From the NCBI GenBank assembly GCA_037176705.1, contig CM073889.1:100643890-100707889 (forward strand): a stretch of 64,000 nucleotides of DNA, written 5' to 3'. Each line of letters opens with the position of its first letter. The first letter of the stretch is position 1. Both the position numbers and the translations under genes were made by a program. This stretch comes from Molossus alvarezi. Its lineage: Eukaryota; Chordata; Mammalia; Chiroptera; Molossidae. The notes under the pieces were generated by a model that did not search any database, was not told the origin of the DNA, and was given only the letters and a program-made list of their open reading frames with translations. Of the stretch, positions 56,961 to 64,000 are shown one piece after another.

Positions 56961-57199
56961 ACAGGGGGACGGGCGGTGCTGCTTGGTGGCCGGAGCCGAC
57001 TCCCCTGGGATCTCTCCCCAGCACAGGAGCTACCGCTTGGTTTTACGTCCCCACCCCATTGCAGTCAAAACAAAAACGCAAACGCTCCGCTCCCCGCCCC
57101 CCCCCCCCCAGGGGAGCATCTGATACACCCATTTACACCGGCAGGTCCATAAGGGAACGTTCGCTTCCAGGAGGAGCCGGGAGGGGGGGTTCTCCCTCC

Positions 57200-57850
57200 T
57201 GCTCTCTGGCTCACAGCACAGGGTGGTCGCCCCAGCCCCCACGGGTGCTCTCACCCACCTGCTCTCTGATCGCTCACCAGCCTTCTTCCAGCCTCTCCCA
57301 CTTCATGGCCTTTTTTTTTCCCCCTCACCCAAGGACATTTTTTTTTTTCACTTATCTTCAGACAGAGTGGGAAGGAGAGAGCGAGGAAGAGAGACAGAGA
57401 AACGTCGACGCGAGAGAGACACATCAAGTGGCCACCACCCACACGATCCCAACTGGGGCTGGGGACAAACCGCCACCGAGGCACGCGCCCCCAGCGGGAA
57501 CCGAACCCGGGCCTCTGTGGTCTGGGGGCCGACGCTCCAGCCACCGAACCAAACAGGCCAGGGCCCACTTCATGGCCTTTGTACCACACTGTTCCCCGTG
57601 CCTGGATGTGCTCATCCATGCCCTCCCCACACCCTCCCCACGCCCTACTCCTACTCATCCTGTGGTCTCAGACCAAACTGCACATCTCACAGGGCCTTCC
57701 CTGAGGGGCCTTCCCTGAGGGGCTTGTCTTAATTGGGTCCCCCTTCGTGACAATTACTATACTTAGAAGTTACTTCACTTGTCTATTTTCTTATCTCTTG
57801 TCTATAAATTGAGTCTACTGCGTAAAGCAGTTGCTAAGGAGCCCTGAATA
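57200..57850 (+). repeat. L2 LINE 3' region, split by a Ves SINE
   Basis: Before the SINE, CTCACCAGCCTTCTTCCAGC is L2-like. After it, ACACTGTTCCCCGTGCCTGG, AGGGCCTTCCCTGAGGGGCC and AAATTGAGTCTACTGCG continue in L2 order. A small tandem duplication of the CCTTCCCTGAGGGG unit is at 57694-57722. Confidence 0.65.
57314..57563 (-). mobile_element. Ves SINE
   Basis: The reverse-strand Ves runs from CCCTCACCCAAGGACATTTT to ACCAAACAGGCCAGGG. Exact 17-bp TSDs CCCACTTCATGGCCTTT lie at 57297-57313 and 57564-57580. It is CG-rich, suggesting little CpG decay and a recent insertion. Confidence 0.96.
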
Positions 57851-57884
57851 TTATCATCACTATTCATTTCAGACTAGAGGCGTC

Positions 57885-58020
57885 AACCTTCATTCCTTCG
57901 TTCATTCACTCACAAAATGTTCATTGAGCACTTTGTGCCGGGCACGGTGAAGGCGCCGAGGGCACACGATGAGCAAAATAAGACAAAATCCCTGCTCTCG
58001 TGGACCTGGGAGACACACAC
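57885..58020 (+). repeat. Old interspersed repeat (GGGCACGGTGAAGGCGCC type)
   Basis: TTCATTGAGCACTTTGTGCC, GATGAGCAAAATAAGACAAA and ATCCCTGCTCTCGTGGACC fit the same unnamed family as 33045-33240. Confidence 0.5.
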
Positions 58021-58204
58021 ACACAAACATAGGCCTGTCAGAGGTGCTGAGTGAGTGGGGAAAAGGCATCTGCGGAAGGACAGTAGGAAAAGGAGGTGCA
58101 ATTCTGTATGAGAAAGGCACCAAGGCCTTTGACATGCAAGCAAAACACAGAAGGAAAGGATGGTTCTGGCCATGAGGATGTGGGGTGAGCCTCAAGATGA
58201 TGTA

Positions 58205-58640
58205 AATCAAAAGCTTTAAAATAGGCATGCCCTTTGCCCCACAAGTCCACTTAGGAATTCAGCCACAGGAAAAATAATGTATACATATATTTATGTATGA
58301 GGATTCTCACCAAAGAGGGAAAAGAAGAAATGTGGGAATAATATAAATGTTCAGCGTTAGGAAAGCAGTTAAGTACATTGAAGTCACCCATACATTGGAA
58401 CACAGTGCAGTTATTAAAACACTTAAATATTGAAAAATGTAGGAAAATGTTCATAACCAAGTGTCCGCTCATAATCTATATCTACTCAAGTGCTGTTTTG
58501 TGAAGGAAAAAAAAAAATACATGTAGAAACCTTCGAAGGCATACATGCCAAAATGTTGAAGTATTTACTAATGAGTGAGAAAATTATGGTTGACTTTTGC
58601 TTTTCCTTCTTTTCCCTTTTCTACGGCCGGGAGCTTTCTG
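58205..58640 (+). mobile_element. Old L1 3' end
   Basis: CACTTAGGAATTCAGCCACA, TGGAACACAGTGCAGTTATT and TGTGAAGGAAAAAAAAAAAT, then GCCAAAATGTTGAAGTATTT, follow the 3' order of old L1M elements. Confidence 0.7.
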
Positions 58641-58644
58641 CACT

Positions 58645-59230
58645 GAGTGCGTTGCAAACTGAGCTTGCAAAGTGCAATGTTATTAAATCCGCCTCGCTCT
58701 CCCAAATACGCATCTGTCTGTGCCTTGGTGTGGATGGGGTGCCTTCTTTGTGCCCAGCGCTCTGAGGGCACAGCTTCCTGGCAGTAAGGAACGGACACAG
58801 GACAAATCAACGAAGCCATTCACATATGGCAGTGGGTGCATGGGGCCCAGCCGAAGGGGTGGAAGGTGCCGGCTCCCACTGGCATGGTGGGAAGAAGAAA
58901 CTACGGGGCTTGGGAGGAGGCTATGGGGGCCAGAGAGCAGTTCTGCTTTTCTTTCCTGGGCGAAGCATGAGGCAGAGTCATCGACCGAGAGTGGGCAGGG
59001 GTGGGAGGGTTCAGGGAAGTATGGGGCCTTGAGGGACAGCGAATTTCCCGAAAAGCACCGCAGGCTTCCCAGGCAGTGACGAGTCCCCTTGGCGGTCTGT
59101 GATGTGTCCAGTGAGCCCAGCTCTAGGATTTTCTCAGGCAAAGTTCAACTCTTGTGAAAATAACTGGGTTCAGCTAAGGTTGGGATTCTCCAGACAGACA
59201 CGAGAAAGGGGGAGAGAAGCTAAAACTGTT
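58645..59230. other. Intergenic stretch with nothing recognised
   Basis: No gene, SINE or LINE landmark is recognised between the L1 end and the next Ves SINE. Confidence 0.5.
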
Positions 59231-59236
59231 GGTCAA

Positions 59237-59407
59237 GCCCTGGCCAGTGGCTCAGTTTGTTGGAGCGTCGTTCCATACACCAGAGGGTGGCGGGTTCGAT
59301 CCCCAGTTAGGGCATGTTAGGGAGGCTACCGATCCGTGTTTCTCTCCGACACTGATGTTCCCCGTTCTCTTATCCTTCTTTTCTCTAAAAATCAATTAAA
59401 AAAAAAG
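59237..59407 (+). mobile_element. Ves SINE
   Basis: GCCCTGGCCAGTGGCTCAGT head, GGGTTCGATCCCCAGTTAGG B-box region and CTCTAAAAATCAATTAAAAA tail. It lacks the middle GGAGGCAGCC segment. No clear TSD was found. Confidence 0.88.
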
Positions 59408-59617
59408 ACCTAGTGACTTTAGCGTGTGCTCTTTTTAGAAAAGAAAGAAATTGGAGAGAATTAGCCCCAAATAGTGTCTCAAAAGTCCAGTCTGAGTTCA
59501 GGGACGGGGTCCGTGAGAGTTGGCTGTGTGAGGGGTGGGCAGCCTGAGCCATCACATTTGGCTCTTTCAGGGCTCAACTTCCAGGCCATGGGGTCCTTAG
59601 GGTCCCCAGGAGCAACC

Positions 59618-59657
59618 AAAGACGGGGGTCCTGCAGCAAAGACGGGGGTCCTGCAGC
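59618..59657. repeat. 20-bp tandem duplication
   Basis: AAAGACGGGGGTCCTGCAGC occurs twice in direct succession (59618-59637 and 59638-59657) without change. Confidence 0.95.
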
Positions 59658-60007
59658 AGACTGGGAACCCCCAGGGCCTGGCGTCAGGGGCCCACCTTCC
59701 AAGAGGAGGCGGCAGAGGGTGCGGGGCCTGCCCCCCCCAGGAGGCTCGGTTGGCCCCCAGCAGACGGCGCACGGAGGTCCTGACTCACAGGCCTGGACCA
59801 CGTTCCCCCTTCCCAAGCATTCCTCTGTGTTTTAATGCGGTGCTGGACTTGTTAAAAGAGTAAATTTAGCTTTTATAAGGAGAAGCAGCCCGGCTTGGTC
59901 AGGGAGGCGGAGGCAGGCCAGGGGTTCCATGGCAACCCCCAGCCCATCAGGATGGGCCTGGGAAGAGGCCTCCTGGGCCTCTCTTCAGCTGCCACCACCT
60001 TCTCTTT

Positions 60008-60114
60008 GCCCTTCACAGAGAGGCAGGTTCCCTCTTCATGCTTGTGGTTTTGTGTGGTGACCTGTCCTCTCTGGGCCGATAACCTCACCCACGTGTCGGC
60101 AGCACCAAGCTCAT
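60008..60114 (+). repeat. Copy A of a 107-110 bp repeat pair
   Basis: This segment (GCCCTTCACAGAGAGGCAGG ... CAGCACCAAGCTCAT) matches 61704-61813 at roughly 90 percent by eye. It runs into CTGTAAAATGGGCAGAACGA, which is MIR-like. It appears to be a MIR derivative with an extra segment of about 30 bp between GGGCC and CTCATCTGTAAAATGGG. Confidence 0.7.
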
Positions 60115-60119
60115 CTGTA

Positions 60120-61600
60120 AAATGGGCAGAACGAGCTGCTACTAACGGGGTGGCCAGATGAGTCCTACCGTAAGTGGAGAGAACCCAGAGGGCCCGGCCC
60201 CCATCTTCCCAGCTGTGTGAGTCGCTGTCCTGGGACGTCCCTTCCCACAACAAGACTGTGCATGAACGAAAAAGGGGAGCAAGGTGGGCGGTGTGGGAGA
60301 CCCCGAGTGAAGTGCAGAGAGGAAAGGGTGGGGGGAGGCTCCCCAGACTTCTGTGGAGTCTAAGGAAGGTCAGCAAAGCCGCCAGGCTCCCAGCAACGGG
60401 CCTGCCTCAGGGCCCCTGCCTGGCTGGAGGCAGCCTGCCGGCCCCACAGCCCCGAGTCCAGTATGCAGCCCCCAGTGGCCCGGGTCAGTCCTGCTCCCGG
60501 AGTCCGAGGCCTGAATTCATCCCCACCTCCCTCCTTACTTCTGTGGGTCACAGGCACGCAGATCAGCCTCTCTGCACCCGCATTCCCACGGCTGTACAAT
60601 ACCCACCTCGGGAAAGTAGTGAGGAGTCTGTTATACTGCTGCCCCGACGAGCCAGGCCTAGTACTTAGCTCGTGGGCACCCCTTACCCCCTAAGGCTGAC
60701 ACAGGGGTTTGCAACTGAGAAGAAACCAGCCACCCAAGGTCAACTCCTGCTGGCAGCGGACAGACAGACTTCTCTCTCATTCTCTCCCATTTCCTCTCCT
60801 CCTTCCTTTCTAACCATCCTCATCACTTCCTGTCAGAGCATCCCTGAGACAGGCAGCCACCTCCTCTGGGAAGCCTTCCTAGTATCAGCCACACAGCCCT
60901 CTCCCTCCTCCTTGGAATGTCAGAGCCTCTCAGCATCCCACCACCAGAAAGACACCTGTCTGAGCTCCCAAGAGGCCCGGCTTGCCCTCTGCGTCCGTCA
61001 GCACAGGCTGAGCACGCAGGAGTCCCTGGATTGATGAGCAATTCCCCAGAATGCCAAGCCAGGCCTCGGCACAGCCTGCTGTGGTGGGGGCGGGGAGAGG
61101 CTATTTGTGTGTCCTGATTCTATTAATTAAGCTTATCGCCTGTCTGCTGTGCCTCCTGAGCCACGTAAGTGTTCCAGGCCGCTCTTCGCGCGCACATAAC
61201 GCAGAGCAGGTGAGCAGGGCCGGACGGCTCTGAGGTCTGGGCACCTTGCCTGGAAACCAGGCTGAAGGCGGGGGGCTTCAGCCTCCGGGGCTCAGCCTGC
61301 CCACCCCGAGGGCATGGGTCTGGGGAAGCCGGGCCCCACCTCTCAAACACGTTCGCCCACCTGAAGGGGAGGGAAGGGCTGGGACGAGAGGAGCTGAGAA
61401 CCCCCACTCCTGCCTTTCCCCACTGTGGAAACAGGGCAGGGTCCCTGCACAGTGCTCCTGGAGCCGGAGGGCCCCAGGGGACCCCTTCCTCACTCCTCCT
61501 CCTCCCCCACAGAGAAGCAGCAGACCTGGGCTACAGGGACAGCACTCACTACATAAGCCCATGACACTCTTGGGACAATACCGTGGTTCCCATAGCAGAG
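60120..61600. other. Intergenic stretch, unique GC-rich
   Basis: A weak L2-like piece is near 60855-60880 (CTCTGGGAAGCCTTCCTAGT). No gene is recognised. Confidence 0.5.
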
Positions 61601-61703
61601 ATGAGGAAACTGAGGCTCAAAGAGGGGACTTTTTTTTTTATCCAAAGACACAAAATTATAGGCAGATGGACACCGAGTGCCACACCACTGCCGGCTGGGA
61701 GAT

Positions 61704-61813
61704 GCCCTTCACAGAGAAGCAGATTCCCTCTTTATCTTTGTGGTTTTGTATGGTGACCTGTCCTCTCTGGGCCGATAAGCTCAGCCGTAAAGTGTTGGCA
61801 GCACCAAGCTCAT
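61704..61813 (+). repeat. Copy B of the repeat pair
   Basis: GCCCTTCACAGAGAAGCAGA through CCTGTCCTCTCTGGGCCGAT to GCAGCACCAAGCTCAT is the partner of 60008-60114. The match stops sharply at AGGAGCATGG, where copy A has the MIR-like end. A reverse MIR fragment (GATGAGGAAACTGAGGCTCA, 61600-61625) lies just upstream. Confidence 0.7.
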
Positions 61814-62289
61814 AGGAGCATGGTGAGGCTGGCAGAGAGGAAGCCTCTGACCCTGTAGTCGGAGGGGCTTTGTCCTCCTGCAGCCGGTGGGCCTCCGCTG
61901 GGGGCCTGGCTCTGAGCAAGGCCCAGGGCTGCAGGGTGGGCGGGTGGCTGTCATTCTTGCAATCCCTCCTGGCACCAAATCCAGGGACAGGAACCCAGCG
62001 CTGCATTCAGGGGCACGGAACAGACATGCACAGGCTTTGCCACCTCTGAGCCCCAGCAGGTCCACACACAATCCAACTTCCGGCCTGCTGTTCACGCAGG
62101 GAGGACCCCTGTGCCACTCCCAAGGACACCAGGGGTCCTGCTCTTGAGGGCCCCTCACTCTTCCCCAGACCTGGTCCCCAAATAGTGCACCAGCCAGGTA
62201 TGAATGGTCGATGGCCCTTCCAAGTCCTCTGCCACCCCAGCGCACCTCTAGGGAACAGGAAAGTCTGTTTCTGAAGGTGGCCTGGACCT

Positions 62290-62402
62290 GGAGAACAGTG
62301 AACAGTCTCCCTTCCGCCTCTCTCTGTCTGTGTGATCTTGGCCAAGTCACTTGTCCTCTCTGGGCACAGGGATCATGTCTATCAGGTCCCTGCACCTGTA
62401 AA
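62290..62402 (+). repeat. MIR fragment
   Basis: GTGTGATCTTGGCCAAGTCA and CTTGTCCTCTCTGGGCACAG fit the MIR core. It shares the CCTCTCTGGGC phrase with the repeat pair upstream. Confidence 0.68.
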
Positions 62403-63590
62403 CGGAAGCTGGGGGCTTGGTTTGGGAGACCGGATAGGGGTTGGGAGGTGGAGTGGGTGCCCCTCTCTGAGACCCTAGCTCTCTGAGGCCCTGGAGTGTG
62501 GGCATTCCAAGCTCCCATTCAGTCCTAAGTCCCATATGCACCAGAGGCAGAGGCAGCGATACTGGAAGGACCCGGAGGGGGAGTGGGAGGGAAACTCTGG
62601 CTCGCTGATCCCCCCCCTCAGTCCTGGGGCTGAGCCTCCTGAGGGAGGGGCCCGCCAGCTGACCTGGGGCTCCCTGGACCTCTGCGCCTCGGGTCCCAGG
62701 TGAGCCATGCTGCCATCCATCTCCAAGGCCTCCCTGCTCTCGCCCTCCCTGGACCCCTTGGCAGGGTAGGAGCGCCCCACACCTGCCCTGGGTCCCAGAC
62801 ACACTCCCACCTGGACCTCCGCTCCCACCGTCCTGCCCCACGAACGGAGCCCTGCGGTCTATTTCCCAGACCACCAGGCCCAGGCCCAACCCCCCCCCCG
62901 CGAGAAATGTGAGCCTCAAACAGCCACAGAGGTTTCACTCCTGGACCTTTTGTGGTTCTCCCTGTTGTACTTTTTTTAAATGCCCCAAACGACGGCTTTG
63001 TTCTCTCCGAAACATCTCGGCAGCCTGGCTGGTCCCTCCTGCTGGCCCCGAACTCCTCCAGCAGCGTCAACAGAGGTTCAAACGAGGCCAATTAAGGCTG
63101 CTTTCAGGGCAGCCCCCACCCCACCCCCCTTTTTCAGCCACTTCTAGTCCCTTAGCTGCGGGCCCGCTACCAGCTCCAGCGCCAGATACCCCGGCTTACC
63201 TCAGTTTCCCCGCTGTCGGCCAGTGAATGAATGGACGCGTAGATGAACGCACGGGGACATTTACCTCTCAAAGTTCTGGCACACTGCCTAGGCCTTAATA
63301 GAAGAGAATGCATTAAGCCTAAGTCAAAGTAATGAAACACCAGGGAACTGGGGGGAGGGGCGGCTAGCTGGTGACTGAGATATTTGTGGGGCAGGGAGTG
63401 GGGAACGGTGGCCTTCTGGGGGAGCAGGTGTACAGAGCCCAGGTACTCTGTTTCCAGACCTAAAAGCAACTTGCCGCTGAGCACCTGGCGTCTGTTTCAG
63501 AGGCTCCGCCTGCACGGACGGTCACCCCGAACAGCCACAGTGGCAGTGCACCTATCCTCATGGGGGACACTGTGAGGGCAGGGTCTGCTT
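62403..63590. other. Intergenic stretch, unique GC-rich
   Basis: Nothing is recognised apart from short C runs near 62890 and 63120. Overlapping open frames of 60-190 codons lack any domain resemblance. Confidence 0.5.
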
Positions 63591-63591
63591 C

Positions 63592-63750
63592 AGCATTTCA
63601 CAGTATATGATTTCATTTTATCCCGCCAGAACCCTGTCAGGCAGGCCTGACTGGCCCCATTGTACAGATGATGTGCAGGCTCAGGAAAGTTAGCCTACTC
63701 ATGAGCACTCGGGTAGAATGTGGTTGGGTCTGAATTTGAACCCGGACCCC
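63592..63750 (-). repeat. MIR SINE
   Basis: TTTCACAGTATATGATTTCA, CCCATTGTACAGATGATGTG and TCTGAATTTGAACCCGGACC follow the reverse-strand MIR order. Confidence 0.72.
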
Positions 63751-63815
63751 ATCTTATCCAAAGCCCTTCCCCTTTACTCTAGACTTCTTTGCCCTTTACC
63801 TCAAATATAGTCCCT

Positions 63816-64000
63816 TTTTATTTGTTAATACTCACCTAAGGACATTTTCCATTTTCCCATTGATTTTTAGATAGAGTGGAAAGGAGGGGGAGAGAGAGAG
63901 AGAAACATCAATGTGAAAGACACATCGATTGGTTGCCTTCCTCATGACCCTGACCAGGACCAGGAATCAACCCAGGTACATGCCCTGGGCTGAGAATCAA
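63816..64000 (-). mobile_element. Ves SINE, cut by the window end
   Basis: The reverse-strand 3' end ACTCACCTAAGGACATTTTC is followed by CCATTGATTTTTAGATAGAG, GATTGGTTGCCTTCCTCATG and CCAGGAATCAACCCAGG. The tRNA head lies beyond base 64000. Confidence 0.9.

Noticed and set aside
56678..57718. Open frame of 346 codons on the + strand
   Set aside because: It runs through a MIR remnant, an L2 piece, a poly-C run and a reverse-strand Ves SINE (57314-57563). No domain is recognised, and the openness comes from GC- and SINE-rich sequence.
61781..62518. Reverse-strand frame of 245 codons
   Set aside because: GC-rich intergenic DNA overlapping repeat copy B and a MIR fragment, with open frames on both strands and no family resemblance.
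41673..64000. Possible SMAD7 3' end on the reverse strand
   Set aside because: It is expected from human gene order, but no SMAD7 exon or long conserved 3'UTR was recognised. The gene probably lies beyond the window.

Overview
This is a mammalian nuclear DNA window, almost certainly from a bat. About 17 copies of tRNA-derived Ves SINEs, the characteristic bat SINE, are scattered on both strands, many with clean target-site duplications (TSDs). A full-length half-L1 (HAL1) element, non-autonomous hAT elements and a mariner-type MITE fragment are also present. The mix suggests a vespertilionoid-type microbat, but the species cannot be fixed from the sequence alone. No bacterial, viral or CRISPR features are seen.

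One protein-coding gene is recognisable: the 3' end of CTIF (CBP80/20-dependent translation initiation factor) on the + strand. Three consecutive coding exons (5033-5188, 35933-35986, 37830-38045) all have AG/GT splice borders and phase-0 junctions. Together they encode the last 141 residues, ending in a stop at 38043-38045. They are separated by introns of about 30.7 kb and 1.8 kb. A long 3'UTR runs to an AATAAA at 41651. CTIF replaces eIF4G in cap-binding-complex-dependent (pioneer-round) translation; these exons are the end of its C-terminal MIF4G region.

Layout: 1-4140 is an AT-rich block of old minus-strand L1, hAT debris and four Ves SINEs inside the upstream intron. 5189-35932 is the penultimate intron, with a twin-primed L1 (about 8748-11095), hAT elements, several MIRs, a truncated L1 holding a mariner MITE, a CpG-island-like patch (about 25190-25460), an L2 of about 1.4 kb and two further L1 3' ends. 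37830-41670 is the last exon. 41680-64000 is intergenic: Ves SINEs, MIRs, a (CAG)11 tract, and a nested cluster at 52880-56604 (old L1, then HAL1, then Ves). In human, CTIF lies tail-to-tail with SMAD7, but no SMAD7 exon is recognised before the window ends.

No wholly new gene system is evident. The most informative items are the intact HAL1 insertion, the twin-primed L1, the intronic CpG-rich patch, AT-rich candidate regulatory islands, and an unexplained 107-110 bp repeat pair near 60.0 and 61.7 kb.
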